From: Rahnella woolbedingensis
GTDB lineage: Bacteria; Pseudomonadota; Gammaproteobacteria; Enterobacterales; Enterobacteriaceae
Assembly (NCBI RefSeq): GCF_003602095.1
Contig: NZ_RAHH01000004.1
Coordinates: 1-64,000, forward strand
Reading direction: 5' to 3'
DNA length: 64,000 bases
Below, piece after piece: positions 10,701-19,511 of this stretch. The notes beneath the pieces were generated by a model. The model ran no database searches. It worked only from the letters and a program-made list of their open reading frames with translations, and was not told the origin of the DNA. The stretch's first letter is position 1, and each line of letters opens with the position of its first letter. Made by a program: the position numbers and the translations under genes.

Positions 10701-11477
10701 GGCGAAGAAGCGAAACGGCTGTTCCAGGATGCCAATGATCTGCTCGATAAACTCTCCGCAGAGAAGCTACTGAACCCGCGTGGTGTCGTCGGATTGTTCC
10801 CTGCGAACCGTAAAGGCGACGACATCGAAATCTACAGCGATGAACGCCGTACAGACGTGCTGGTGGTCAGCCATCATCTGCGTCAGCAAACGGAAAAAAC
10901 AGATTTCGCCAACTACTGTCTGGCGGACTTTGTTGCGCCGAAATCCAGCGGTAAAAAAGATTACATGGGAGCGTTCGCCGTCACCGGCGGGCTGGAAGAA
11001 GATGCGCTGGCTGAGGCGTATGACAAGCAGCATGATGACTACAATAAAATCATGATTAAGGCGCTGGCAGACCGTCTGGCCGAAGCTTTCGCGGAATATC
11101 TGCATGAGAAAGTGCGTAAGGTTTACTGGGGTTTTGCGCCGACAGAAAACCTGAGCAATGAAGAGCTGATCCGCGAGAATTATCAGGGAATTCGCCCGGC
11201 TCCGGGTTATCCGGCCTGTCCTGAACACACTGAAAAAGGCCAGATCTGGAAACTGCTCGATGTTGAAACTAACACCGGTATGCAGCTGACCGAATCCTTT
11301 GCGATGTGGCCGGGCGCTGCGGTATCCGGCTGGTATTTCAGCCATCCTGACAGCAAATACTTCGCCGTGGCGCAGATTCAGCGCGATCAGGTCGAAGATT
11401 ACGCCGCGCGTAAAAATATGCCAATTGGCGAAGTTGAACGCTGGCTGGCGCCAAACTTAGGTTACGACGCCGACTGA
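7794..11477 (+). CDS. metH: Cobalamin-dependent methionine synthase
   Basis: Transfers a methyl group from 5-methyltetrahydrofolate through cobalamin to homocysteine, making methionine. Starting at GTG 7794 (GAGG five bases upstream) gives 1227 residues, exactly the E. coli length; a GTG 21 bases earlier is less likely. Domains in order: homocysteine-binding barrel with zinc ligands Cys247, Cys310 and Cys311; pterin-binding barrel from about residue 350; cobalamin module with D757-x-H759-x-x-G motif (GDVHDIGKN); C-terminal S-adenosylmethionine reactivation domain. A weak MetR-like site lies upstream. Divergent from iclR, as in E. coli. The host must obtain or make B12. Confidence 0.97.
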   Translation: MTNRVEALHKQLAERILVLDGGMGTMIQSYRLEEEDYRGERFADWESDLKGNNDLLVLSKPEVIVEIHNGYLAAGADILETNTFNSTTIAMADYHMESLSAEINYQAARLARQCADEWTARTPDKPRYVAGVLGPTNRTASISPDVNDPAFRNVSFDQLVEAYRESTRALIEGGADLIMIETVFDTLNAKAATFAVESEFEAMGIVLPVMVSGTITDASGRTLSGQTTEAFYNSLRHVKPLTFGLNCALGPDELRQYVAELSRIAECYVTAHPNAGLPNAFGEYDLEAKEMAEHIAEWARSGFLNIVGGCCGTTPAHIAAMVKAVEGVPPRALPTIPVACRLAGLEPLTIDPQTLFVNVGERTNVTGSARFKRLIKEEKYSEALAVARQQVESGAQIIDINMDEGMLDAEAAMVRFLSLIAGEPDIARVPIMIDSSKWDVIEKGLKCIQGKGIVNSISMKEGEEAFLHHARLVRRYGAAVVVMAFDETGQADTRARKIEICRRAYKLLTEKVGFPPEDIIFDPNIFAVATGIEEHNNYAVDFIEACADIKAQLPHALISGGVSNVSFSFRGNEPVREAIHAVFLYHAIRNGMDMGIVNAGQLAIYDDLPAELRDAVEDVILNRRDDGTERLLEMAEKYRGSKDDGEANKQQAEWRSWEVKKRLEYSLVKGITEFIELDTEECRQLAARPIEVIEGPLMDGMNVVGDLFGAGKMFLPQVVKSARVMKQAVAYLEPYIEASKEKGQTNGKILLATVKGDVHDIGKNIVGVVLQCNNYEIIDLGVMVPTDKILKTAIEENVDIIGLSGLITPSLDEMVNVAKEMERRGFTMPLLIGGATTSKAHTAVKIEQNYSGATCYVQNASRSVGVVSALLSKEQRDAFIERTRKEYDTVRIQHARKKPRTPPVSLDVARDNATTIDWDDYTPPVAHRLGIQKVEASIETLRNYIDWTPFFMTWSLAGKYPRILEDEVVGEEAKRLFQDANDLLDKLSAEKLLNPRGVVGLFPANRKGDDIEIYSDERRTDVLVVSHHLRQQTEKTDFANYCLADFVAPKSSGKKDYMGAFAVTGGLEEDALAEAYDKQHDDYNKIMIKALADRLAEAFAEYLHEKVRKVYWGFAPTENLSNEELIRENYQGIRPAPGYPACPEHTEKGQIWKLLDVETNTGMQLTESFAMWPGAAVSGWYFSHPDSKYFAVAQIQRDQVEDYAARKNMPIGEVERWLAPNLGYDAD

Positions 11478-11583
11478 TCCAGAATACTTCCGCTCTCTGG
11501 ACGTGAAAACAGGCAGCAGAGTAAAGCGTCCGCGCCATGGATGGCGCAGTTCGGGCCCTCGTCCGGTTTCACCTTTCTTTAAA

Positions 11584-12294
11584 TTAATTCACTTCCACAT
11601 CAATGTGCAGCGCGTCATAGCGCCAGTATTCCAGATCGCAGTCGATCACCCGGTCATGCTGGTCACGGTTAATACGCGTGATAAACAGCGCCGGACTGCC
11701 TGAAGCCACTCTCAGCGCATGCGATGCTTCCTGAGGCAGCAACGTCGGCACCATATCGAACCGCACGCGTCCGTAATGAATGTCATAACGGGAAGCGTAT
11801 AAATCTGTCAGCGATGTCGTGAGATCCGCATCGAGAATGCCCTGAAAATACACCGGATTAAGGTAATGCTCGACATACAGCACCGGGCGCTTGTCGATAT
11901 AACGCAACCGGCGGATACAAATCACCTCGCTCCCTGACGGCAACAGCAGCTTCTGGCTGACCGTTTCACTGGCAACGCAGTTTTTCGCATCGATGACTTC
12001 GGTTTGCGCATGACGTCCCTGGTCTTTCGCCATCGCGTGAAAATGACTTCTTTGCAGCGGGTTGTAAACAATGCGCGGTGGGGAAACAAACCAGCCACGG
12101 CGTACTTCCCGGTAGATCAGCCCCTGCGCCTCGAGCTGGCTTAATGCTTCCCGTAATGTGATTCGGGTAGTGGAAAATTGTTCACTTAACGCCCGCTCAG
12201 AAGGCAGCCTTCCCTCGGCAGAAAATGCCCCGGTCGCAATACTTTCGCTCAATGCCTTGCAGATGACAGCAAGGGTGGTCTGCGATTCACTCAT
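11584..12294 (-). CDS. GntR-family regulator with UTRA domain (PhnR-like)
   Basis: Probable local repressor of the divergent transport operon. 236 residues: an N-terminal winged helix-turn-helix (about 5-70, with LPSERALSEQF and TRITLREAL, typical of GntR) and a C-terminal UTRA ligand-binding domain (about 85-230). It resembles PhnR proteins, which sit beside 2-aminoethylphosphonate transporters, but the true ligand is not known from sequence. It reads away from the binding-protein gene. The palindrome at 12449-12466 is of the type bound by UTRA regulators. Confident on family, moderate on the phosphonate/organophosphate link. Confidence 0.85.
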   Translation of the reverse strand: MSESQTTLAVICKALSESIATGAFSAEGRLPSERALSEQFSTTRITLREALSQLEAQGLIYREVRRGWFVSPPRIVYNPLQRSHFHAMAKDQGRHAQTEVIDAKNCVASETVSQKLLLPSGSEVICIRRLRYIDKRPVLYVEHYLNPVYFQGILDADLTTSLTDLYASRYDIHYGRVRFDMVPTLLPQEASHALRVASGSPALFITRINRDQHDRVIDCDLEYWRYDALHIDVEVN

Positions 12295-12448
12295 CGGTCA
12301 GCAAGCCTCATTTCAGTGCGTTTTTGCACCAATCCGACCCTTTGTCGTGTCAATAATGTGCGCCTGTTAACAGCTATAAGCTTAAAACTGCTGCTTTTTC
12401 ACGCTGACATATAATTATCACAATTGAGCGTTAGATTGGCTTGGTTCT

Positions 12449-12466
12449 TGCTGGACTAGACCAGCA
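12449..12466 (+). promoter_or_regulatory. Probable operator of the GntR/UTRA regulator
   Basis: TGCTGGACTAGACCAGCA has perfect six-base arms. Its core TGGACTAGACCA differs by one base from TGGTCTAGACCA-type sites known for UTRA-GntR proteins such as NagR and PhnF. It ends 32 bases before the binding-protein ATG. A TATAAT at 12410-12415 upstream may be the -10 of that operon. The rest of 12295-12498 is AT-rich promoter DNA. Confidence 0.6.
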
Positions 12467-12498
12467 CTTCACACACACTACCATCCGGAGCATCCGTT

Positions 12499-13557
12499 AT
12501 GAAACAGTTGTTCGCTTCTGTGTTAACCAGCGCGCTTGTCCTCTCCGCTTCTTCGGCATTTGCCGCTGAACCCCCTGCTGCACTCCTCAAAGCGGCGCAA
12601 GCCGAAGGAACCGTAAACAGCGTCGGTATGCCTGATGACTGGGCAAACTGGAAAGCCACCTGGAGTGATCTGAATACCAAATACGGCCTGAAACACAGCG
12701 ATACCGACATGAGCTCCGCACAGGAAATCGCGAAATTCCTCGCTGAAAAAGACAATGCCAGCGCTGATATTGGTGATGTGGGGGCGGCCTTTGGCCCGGT
12801 CGCGGTGTCGAAAGGCGTCACTCAGCCGTATAAACCGACCACCTGGGATCAGGTGCCTGACTGGGCAAAAGATAAAGACGGTATGTGGGCACTCGCTTAC
12901 ACCGGCACTATCGCGTTCATCATCGATAAGTCTCAGGTCAAAGACGAGCCGCACAGCTGGGCTGACCTGCTGAACAGCAAATACAAAGTCACCATCGGTG
13001 ATGTGAGTACGGCGGCGCAGGCCGCGAACGGCGTGCTGGCGGCAACGTATGCGATGGGCGGGGATGAAAAGGATCTGAAACCAGGTCTGGAATATTTCGG
13101 CAAACTGGCGAAAGCAGGGCGTCTTAGCCTGACTAACCCGGTCATTGCTTCTCTGGAAAAAGGTGAAGTGCAGGTTGGCGTGGTCTGGGACTTCAACGGT
13201 CTGAGCTATCGCGACAAAATTGATAAAACCCGCTTTGACGTAGTGATCCCATCGGATGGCTCCATCACTTCCGGCTATACCACCATCATCAACAAATTCG
13301 GCAAGCACCCGAACGCCGCCAAACTGGCGCGTGAATACATCTTCTCAGATGCCGGTCAGATTAACTTAGCGCAGGGTTACGCCCGCCCAATCCGTGCTGA
13401 TCACATCACTCTGCCAGAGGATGCAAAAGCCAAACTGCTGCCATCCAGCGAATACAAAAATGCTCATCCGATTGCCGATCCGGCTGCCTGGGATAAGAGC
13501 GCCAAAACCTTGCCTCGTCTGTGGCAGGAAAACGTCATGATCAACATGCAGCAGTAA
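12499..13557 (+). CDS. ABC transporter periplasmic binding protein (possible organophosphate or phosphonate)
   Basis: Captures a small solute in the periplasm for the downstream permeases. 352 residues with a clear signal peptide: Lys near the N-terminus, hydrophobic core, and AFA before the mature AEPPAALL. The body resembles the iron/putrescine/2-aminoethylphosphonate type of binding protein (PotD/FbpA/PhnS group). Start ATG has CCGGAG upstream. First gene of an operon continuing with a phosphatase-superfamily enzyme, two permeases, an ATPase and a HAD phosphatase. That context, not the protein itself, suggests a phosphorus-containing ligand. Probably repressed by the divergent GntR/UTRA protein. 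Confidence 0.8.
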   Translation: MKQLFASVLTSALVLSASSAFAAEPPAALLKAAQAEGTVNSVGMPDDWANWKATWSDLNTKYGLKHSDTDMSSAQEIAKFLAEKDNASADIGDVGAAFGPVAVSKGVTQPYKPTTWDQVPDWAKDKDGMWALAYTGTIAFIIDKSQVKDEPHSWADLLNSKYKVTIGDVSTAAQAANGVLAATYAMGGDEKDLKPGLEYFGKLAKAGRLSLTNPVIASLEKGEVQVGVVWDFNGLSYRDKIDKTRFDVVIPSDGSITSGYTTIINKFGKHPNAAKLAREYIFSDAGQINLAQGYARPIRADHITLPEDAKAKLLPSSEYKNAHPIADPAAWDKSAKTLPRLWQENVMINMQQ

Positions 13558-13642
13558 GCCATTAAGAATTAATAAGAAAAACCGGACAGCGAAAGCATTG
13601 GTTCAATTACAACACCTGTTTGAGACGAAAGGCATACGCGTA

Positions 13643-14440
13643 ATGAAGAGCATTCTGGTAGTACTCGACGGTCTGAATTATCAGGTCGCCAAAGACGCAA
13701 TGGGTTATTTACAGGCCCAGTGTGCCGCAGGACGCGGCCGCTTGTATCAACTGGAGTGTGAACTGCCATCGCTGTCCCGGCCGCTTTATGAATGCATTCT
13801 CACCGGCATCACGCCGGTGGTGAGTGGCATTGTGCATAACCACGTTGACCGGTTATCGACACAACGCAGTATTTTCCACTATGCCCGTGATGCGGGCCTG
13901 ACCACGGCTGCAGCGGCTTATCACTGGGTCAGCGAATTGTATAACCGCACGCCGTTTGACCCGCCGCGTGACCGCCATACCAGCGATGAATCGCTGGCCA
14001 TTCAGCACGGTCATTTTTATTACGACGACGGCTACCCTGACTCACATTTGTTCGACGACGCAGAAAGCCTGCGCCGTCGCCACAATCCTGATTTTCTGCT
14101 GATCCACCCGATGAACATTGATGACGCGGGCCATAAATTTGGCCTGTCGACGCCGCAATACCGCAACAAAGCGCGGACGGCGGACGGCATACTTTCGTGC
14201 TATCTGGGCGACTGGCTGGAGGGGGGTTATCAGGTAATCGTGACCGCCGATCACGGCATGAACGATGACCGCAGCCACGGCGGTATTTTGCCGGAAGAGC
14301 GCCAGGTGCCGCTGTTTGTATTCGGCAGCGCGTTCAGTTTTAAAGACGCCGCACCGTTGCAAACTGAGCTGTGCGGAACCGTTTGTCAGATACTTAATAT
14401 TGCCCACGACAAGCCACATTGCGCGGCATTACTGGCCTGA
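13643..14440 (+). CDS. Alkaline-phosphatase-superfamily hydrolase (NPP/PhnA-like)
   Basis: Predicted metal-dependent phosphoester or phosphonate hydrolase, 265 residues, with no signal peptide, so cytoplasmic. Superfamily landmarks are visible: Asp9 in VVLDG, a likely nucleophile region PSLSRP (Ser45 candidate), metal ligands in NIDDAGHKFG and TADHGMND, and the late SHGG histidine. The layout resembles nucleotide pyrophosphatase/phosphodiesterases and phosphonoacetate hydrolase. Its place between a binding protein and the permeases of one ABC system suggests it attacks the imported compound. A TTG 45 bases upstream is an alternative start; ATG 13643 begins right at the conserved core. Substrate unknown. 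Confidence 0.8.
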   Translation: MKSILVVLDGLNYQVAKDAMGYLQAQCAAGRGRLYQLECELPSLSRPLYECILTGITPVVSGIVHNHVDRLSTQRSIFHYARDAGLTTAAAAYHWVSELYNRTPFDPPRDRHTSDESLAIQHGHFYYDDGYPDSHLFDDAESLRRRHNPDFLLIHPMNIDDAGHKFGLSTPQYRNKARTADGILSCYLGDWLEGGYQVIVTADHGMNDDRSHGGILPEERQVPLFVFGSAFSFKDAAPLQTELCGTVCQILNIAHDKPHCAALLA

Positions 14441-14466
14441 ATCCCTTCACTTTTAAAGGATAACCG

Positions 14467-15309
14467 ATGAAAGCTAAGTGGATTGCAGCGCTGTTTATGT
14501 TGCCGTTTCTGGTGTTTTTCGTCGCATTTCAGCTGGCGCCACTGGCCTGGATTGCGGTGAGCAGCTTTTACAGCGAAACCTATGAAGCCTGGGGACTGGG
14601 CAATTACAGCGACATTCTGACTTCTCCGTTTTATTTACAGGCGATGCGTTTCTCGCTGGATATCTCGATCTGGTCGAGTTTGTACGGTTTGATTATCGCG
14701 TTAGTGGGCAGTTACTCACTTCGCCAGCTAGGCCCGACAAAGCTTCATGATTTCGTCATGTCGTTCACCAACATGACCAGCAACTTCGCGGGCGTGCCGC
14801 TGGCTTTTGCTTTCGTCATTCTGCTTGGCCTGAACGGCTGTCTGACGTTGCTGCTGCGCAAATATGGGCTGATGGAGCATTTCGACCTGTATTCGAAAGA
14901 CGGGCTGATAGTGCTCTATACCTATTTCCAGATCCCGCTTGGCGTATTGCTGATGTATCCGGCGTTCGATGCCCTGCGCGAAGACTGGCGCGAATCGGCG
15001 GCATTACTCGGTGCGGGGCGCTGGAGTTACTGGCGATATATCGGCATGCCGGTTCTGTTCCCGGCTCTGCTGGGGACCTTTGTGATTTTGCTCGCAAACG
15101 CACTGGGTGCGTACGCCACGGTCTACGCACTGACGACCGGTAATTTCAACGTGGTACCGGTACGTATCGCTGCGCTGGTGTCGGGAGATATTTCTCTCGA
15201 CCCGAATATGGGCAGTGCGCTGGCAATGTTACTGGTGGTGCTGATGGCGTTTATCACGCTTGTCCATCAGTGGCTATTGCGTAAAAGTTATCTCAGTCAG
15301 CGCAGCTGA
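14467..15309 (+). CDS. ABC transporter permease 1
   Basis: Inner-membrane permease of the presumed organophosphate importer; 280 residues with about six hydrophobic segments, the first at residues 5-30. The cytoplasmic EAA-type coupling loop is visible near residues 174-200 (EDWRESAALLGAGRWSYWRY), where the ATPase docks. It belongs with permeases of the spermidine/iron/2-aminoethylphosphonate class (PotB/PhnU-like). ATG 14467 follows AAGGA. Pairs with the permease gene that begins 22 bases after its stop. Confidence 0.88.
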   Translation: MKAKWIAALFMLPFLVFFVAFQLAPLAWIAVSSFYSETYEAWGLGNYSDILTSPFYLQAMRFSLDISIWSSLYGLIIALVGSYSLRQLGPTKLHDFVMSFTNMTSNFAGVPLAFAFVILLGLNGCLTLLLRKYGLMEHFDLYSKDGLIVLYTYFQIPLGVLLMYPAFDALREDWRESAALLGAGRWSYWRYIGMPVLFPALLGTFVILLANALGAYATVYALTTGNFNVVPVRIAALVSGDISLDPNMGSALAMLLVVLMAFITLVHQWLLRKSYLSQRS

Positions 15310-15331
15310 TTGCCGGAAAAAGGAACGTAAG

Positions 15332-16117
15332 ATGTCGCGGTCTGAAGCGATTTACCACCGTGTGGTGATCTGGGTTTTACTGATTGTTCTGATGCTGCCG
15401 CTGCTGGCGACGCTGGTGTATGCGCTGGTGCTGGAGTGGGGCGCCACCATTTTGCCCAGCGGCTTTACGCTCAAATGGCTGGTGGAACTGTGGAGCGATC
15501 CGCGTTTCCTGATTGCACTCTGGCACTCGCTGCTGGTGTGTTTCGGCACGCTTTTCCTGTCGCTGGTGCTGATCCTGCCCCTGATGTTTGTGATTGCTTA
15601 CTATTTCCCGAAGCTCGACGCACTGATGAATATCCTGATCCTGCTGCCGTTCGCCGTGCCGCCGGTGGTGTCATCTGTGGGGCTGATGCAGCTCTATTCC
15701 GCTGAGCCGCTGGCGCTGACCGGTACGCCGTGGATCCTGATTGGCTGTTACTTCACCATCGCGCTGCCGTTTATCTATCGTGCCATCTCCAACAACATGC
15801 AGGCCATCAATCTGCGCGACCTGATGGATGCGGCACATCTTCTCGGTGCCAGCACCTGGAAGGCCGCGCTGCTGGTGGTGTTACCGAACTTACGCAAGGG
15901 CGGAATGATCGCCGTATTGCTGTCGTTCTCGTTCCTGATCGGGGAATTTGTGTTCGCCAACCTGCTGGCGGGCAGCCGTTATGAAACGGTGCAGGTTTAT
16001 CTCTATAACATGCGCAATGGCAGCGGCCATTTCACCAGCGCATTGGTCATCTCCTATTTCATGGTTGTCCTGATTTTCACCTGGGTGGCGAACATGCTGA
16101 ACAAAGGAAAGAGCTGA
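15332..16117 (+). CDS. ABC transporter permease 2
   Basis: Second inner-membrane subunit of the same importer; 261 residues and about six membrane segments (PotC/PhnV-like). The EAA loop lies near residues 165-190 (DLMDAAHLLGASTWKAALLV). The start is ATG 15332, with AGGA eight bases upstream; an in-frame start at 15260 would run inside the previous gene and adds no membrane character. The ATPase gene begins two bases after its stop, so translation is probably coupled. Confidence 0.88.
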   Translation: MSRSEAIYHRVVIWVLLIVLMLPLLATLVYALVLEWGATILPSGFTLKWLVELWSDPRFLIALWHSLLVCFGTLFLSLVLILPLMFVIAYYFPKLDALMNILILLPFAVPPVVSSVGLMQLYSAEPLALTGTPWILIGCYFTIALPFIYRAISNNMQAINLRDLMDAAHLLGASTWKAALLVVLPNLRKGGMIAVLLSFSFLIGEFVFANLLAGSRYETVQVYLYNMRNGSGHFTSALVISYFMVVLIFTWVANMLNKGKS

Positions 16118-16119
16118 TT

Positions 16120-17112
16120 ATGTCGTATTTGCAGGTCACTCAACTCAACAAGTCTTACGGTCCGACGCAGATTTTCAATAACATTGATTTCTCGGCTGAA
16201 GAAGGCGAATTCGTCACGTTGCTGGGGCCAAGCGGCTGCGGCAAATCCACTCTGCTGCGCTGTCTGGCCGGGCTGACGTCGGTCGATAGCGGAAAAATTG
16301 TGATTCAGGGGCAGGATATTGTGCCCCTGCCGCCACAGCAGCGCGGCATCGGCATGGTCTTCCAGAGCTATGCGCTGTTCCCGAATATGACGGTGGAAGC
16401 TAATGTCGCGTTTGGTTTGAAAATGCAGAGGATACCGGCTTGCGACCTGCATCGCCGCGTCGGTGATGTGCTGGAACTGGTGGAAATGAACGATTACGCC
16501 AAACGTTATCCGCATCAGCTTTCAGGTGGTCAGTGTCAGCGTGTGGCGCTGGCACGCTCGCTGGTGACGCAGCCGCGCCTGCTGCTGCTCGATGAGCCCC
16601 TTTCTGCGCTCGATGCCCGTATCCGTAGGCATCTGCGCGAGCAAATTCGCCGTATTCAGCGCGAAATGAACCTGACGGCGATTTTCGTGACTCACGATCA
16701 GGAAGAGGCGCTGACCATGTCAGACCGGATTGTGCTGATGAACAAAGGACAAATCGTCCAAAATGCCGATGCCGAAACCCTGTATACTGAACCAGTGGAT
16801 GCTTTTGCAGCAGGCTTTATCGGCAGCTACAACCTGCTGAGCGCTGAACAGGCGATGGCGCTGACCGGCATTACTTACGCGGGCCGCGTCGCCATCCGTC
16901 CGGAGTCGGTCACGATAAGTGAGCTCAATGAAGGCATTCCGGCTAAAATTCTCAGTCACAGTCTGCTCGGCAACGTGGTGCGCTATCGTGTATTAGCGCA
17001 CGGTGTCGAGCTTTCTGTGGATGTCTTAAACCGTTCTGTGGCCTCACTTCGCGCCGATGGCAGCGATATTGGTCTACAGTTAGATCTTGTTACGTTACGG
17101 GAAGTTGCATGA
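16120..17112 (+). CDS. ABC transporter ATP-binding protein
   Basis: Energises the importer. 330 residues: nucleotide-binding domain with Walker A GPSGCGKST (about 37-45), Q-loop, signature LSGGQCQRVALA (about 134-145), Walker B LLLLDEP and switch histidine in VTHDQEEA, followed by a C-terminal TOBE-like domain (about 240-330). Typical of PotA/FbpC/PhnT ATPases. It overlaps the HAD gene by four bases (ATGA), evidence of a single tightly coupled operon. Confidence 0.92.
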   Translation: MSYLQVTQLNKSYGPTQIFNNIDFSAEEGEFVTLLGPSGCGKSTLLRCLAGLTSVDSGKIVIQGQDIVPLPPQQRGIGMVFQSYALFPNMTVEANVAFGLKMQRIPACDLHRRVGDVLELVEMNDYAKRYPHQLSGGQCQRVALARSLVTQPRLLLLDEPLSALDARIRRHLREQIRRIQREMNLTAIFVTHDQEEALTMSDRIVLMNKGQIVQNADAETLYTEPVDAFAAGFIGSYNLLSAEQAMALTGITYAGRVAIRPESVTISELNEGIPAKILSHSLLGNVVRYRVLAHGVELSVDVLNRSVASLRADGSDIGLQLDLVTLREVA

Positions 17113-17765
17113 AACTGGCGCTGTTTGATCTCGATGAAACCCTGATTAGCGGCGACTGTTCCAGTCTCTGGTCTGCCTACATGGTGGCGAATGGCTGGGT
17201 GGCGGATGAGCAGGCTTTCCTGCAACAAGATGCTGCGCTTATGCAACAATATGCCCGGGGTAAGATGGATATGCAGGAGTACATGCGATGTACTCTGGTG
17301 CCGCTTACCGGACGCAGCGAAACTGACGTGGCGGCGATGGTCGCAGGTTATATTCAGGATATTATTGCACCGCGCATTTATGCGCAGGCGCGTGAGTGTC
17401 TGGCCGCTCACCGCGCACAGGGCGACCGGACGGTGATTATTTCCGCCTCCGGCGAGCATCTGGTGCAGCCGATTGCCCGTTTTCTCGGTGTTAAGGAAAC
17501 GCTGGCGATTGGTGTGGAAATTAAAGACGGGCGCTTTACCGGCGCCACGCAGGGGACGATGACCTATCGCGAAGGTAAAGTGTCGCGTTTAATGGAACTC
17601 ATCAATCAGGACGATTCCCTGCTGCAACAAGCCAGTTTCTATTCGGATTCTCATAATGATCTGCCCTTGCTGACCCGTGTCGGTCAGCCGGTGGCCGTGA
17701 ATCCGGACGCCATCCTGCTCAAGCACGCCCGGCAGGCAGGATGGCCGGTCTATGCCTGGCGTTAA
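17109..17765 (+). CDS. HAD-superfamily IB phosphatase
   Basis: Predicted small-molecule phosphatase (218 residues). The HAD catalytic motif FDLDETLISGD opens the protein (Asp7 nucleophile, Asp9 acid/base). Motif II serine is in VIISASGEH and motif IV acidic residues in YSDSHNDLPLL. Members of this subfamily act like phosphoserine or phosphocholine phosphatases; the substrate here is unknown. The start overlaps the ATPase stop, so it is the last gene of the transport operon. Inference: the upstream phosphatase-superfamily enzyme and this protein act in sequence on an imported phosphorus compound. Confidence 0.85.
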   Translation: MKLALFDLDETLISGDCSSLWSAYMVANGWVADEQAFLQQDAALMQQYARGKMDMQEYMRCTLVPLTGRSETDVAAMVAGYIQDIIAPRIYAQARECLAAHRAQGDRTVIISASGEHLVQPIARFLGVKETLAIGVEIKDGRFTGATQGTMTYREGKVSRLMELINQDDSLLQQASFYSDSHNDLPLLTRVGQPVAVNPDAILLKHARQAGWPVYAWR

Positions 17766-17780
17766 TGGAGCTGTTTTTTC

Positions 17781-19433
17781 GTGTTAACCCTTTTGCATCT
17801 GTTGTCTGCTATTTCTTTGCTCGTATGGGGTACGCACATCGTGCGTACCGGCATCATGCGTGTTTTTGGCGCCAATCTGCGCCGTGTTCTGAGTAACAGC
17901 GTCGAGAAAAAGCCCCTGGCGTTCGTCGCCGGTATTGGCGTGACCGCACTGGTACAAAGCAGCAATGCGACGGCGCTGCTGGTCACTTCTTTTGTTTCAC
18001 AAGGGCTGGTTGCTCTGGCACCGGCGCTGGTGATTATTCTCGGTGCTGACGTCGGGACCGCCGTGATGGCGCGTATCCTGACTTTCGATCTCTCCTGGCT
18101 TTCCCCGCTGCTGATTTTTGTCGGCGTGGCCTTCTTCCTCAGCCGTAAGCAAACCCGCGCCGGACAAATGGGGCGCGTCTGTATCGGGCTGGGTCTGATT
18201 TTGCTGGCGCTGGAACTGATTGTGGGCGCCGCGACGCCGATCATGCAGGCATCCGGCGTGAAAGTGCTGTTCTCTTCTCTCACCGGTGACGTGTTGCTGG
18301 ATGCGCTGACCGGCGCAGTGTTTGCCATCATCAGTTATTCCAGTCTCGCGGCAGTTTTGCTGACGGCCACCCTCGCGGCGACCGGCGTTATCTCGCTCAA
18401 AGTCTCCTTATGTCTGGTGATCGGTGCCAACCTTGGCAGCGGGCTGCTGGCGATGATTAACGCCAGTAAAATGAACGCCGCAGGGCGACGTGTGGCGCTG
18501 GGCAGTACGCTGTTTAAACTGATTGGTTTAGTGATTGTGCTGCCCTTTATCGGGCCGCTTTCTAATCAGCTGGCGCGCCTCGGTATACCGGATGAAGAGC
18601 TGGTGATCTATTTTCACATGTTCTACAACCTGATCCGCTGTCTGGCGATGGTGCCGCTGACTGCGCCGATGGCAAAAGTCTGCGAGATGATGATTGCCGA
18701 CGTGCCGGAAGACGATCCGCGTCTGCGCCCGCGTCACCTGGACGTCAGCGCGATTGATACGCCGACGCTGGCGCTGTCTAATGCCGCCCGGGAAACCCTG
18801 CGCATGGGCGACGTCGTGGAACATATGCTGATCCTCAACCGCGAAGTGATGCATGGCAAACTGGCACAGGATCGCGAAGTGCGGCGTCTCGATGACGATG
18901 TGGATGTGCTGTATACCGCCATCAAACTTTATCTGGCGCAAATCAATAAAGAAGGTCTGGGCGAAGATGATTCGCGCCGCTGGGCTGAAATCATTGAGAT
19001 GGCGCTGAACCTTGAACAGGCCGGTGACATCATCGAGCGCATGACCGGCGATATCACCGCCAAATCCCACGCCACGCGCCGTGCATTCTCACCGGAAGGG
19101 CTGGTGGAGCTGGAAGCCCTGCATGAAAAACTTCTGGATAACCTGCGTCTGAGTCTGGGTGTTTTCCTGTCGAATGACCTGACCAGTGCGCGGCGTCTGC
19201 GCCGTTCCAAGCACCGTTTCCGTATTCTTGACCGGCGTTATGCACACGCCCACGTTGACCGTTTGCATCAGCATAACGTGCAAAGCATCGAAACCAGTTC
19301 GCTGCACCTCGGGTTGCTGGGTGACATGAAGCGTCTGAATTCTCTGTTCTGTGCGGTGGCGTATAACGTGCTGGATCAGGACGAGCAGGAAGATGAAATG
19401 CGTGAACCGAATGACGATATGAAACGGGTGTAA
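17781..19433 (+). CDS. yjbB: Na+/phosphate cotransporter family protein YjbB
   Basis: Inner-membrane protein of the Na/Pi cotransporter family, 550 residues. The N-terminal half has about eight or nine membrane segments with the duplicated QSSNAT / ISYSSLAA-type motifs of the family; the C-terminal half (about 320-550) is a cytoplasmic PhoU-like helical domain. The E. coli protein is reported to export phosphate. GTG 17781 is the start (TGGAG upstream; next residues as in E. coli). It lies only 15 bases after the HAD phosphatase gene, so it may be co-transcribed with the presumed phosphate-releasing operon. In E. coli it directly follows metH. Confidence 0.93.
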   Translation: MLTLLHLLSAISLLVWGTHIVRTGIMRVFGANLRRVLSNSVEKKPLAFVAGIGVTALVQSSNATALLVTSFVSQGLVALAPALVIILGADVGTAVMARILTFDLSWLSPLLIFVGVAFFLSRKQTRAGQMGRVCIGLGLILLALELIVGAATPIMQASGVKVLFSSLTGDVLLDALTGAVFAIISYSSLAAVLLTATLAATGVISLKVSLCLVIGANLGSGLLAMINASKMNAAGRRVALGSTLFKLIGLVIVLPFIGPLSNQLARLGIPDEELVIYFHMFYNLIRCLAMVPLTAPMAKVCEMMIADVPEDDPRLRPRHLDVSAIDTPTLALSNAARETLRMGDVVEHMLILNREVMHGKLAQDREVRRLDDDVDVLYTAIKLYLAQINKEGLGEDDSRRWAEIIEMALNLEQAGDIIERMTGDITAKSHATRRAFSPEGLVELEALHEKLLDNLRLSLGVFLSNDLTSARRLRRSKHRFRILDRRYAHAHVDRLHQHNVQSIETSSLHLGLLGDMKRLNSLFCAVAYNVLDQDEQEDEMREPNDDMKRV

Positions 19434-19454
19434 TATCAGCTTTCATGAGTAAAT

Positions 19455-19484
19455 AAAACGGGTGCTGAGGATGCACCCGTTTTT
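19455..19484. terminator. Bidirectional terminator between yjbB and panS-like gene
   Basis: Stem AAAACGGGTGC / GCACCCGTTTT with a seven-base loop between two convergent genes. A and T runs on both flanks allow it to work in either direction. Confidence 0.9.
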
Positions 19485-19511
19485 ATTTCACGTCTCAGAG
19501 ACTGTCTGAAA

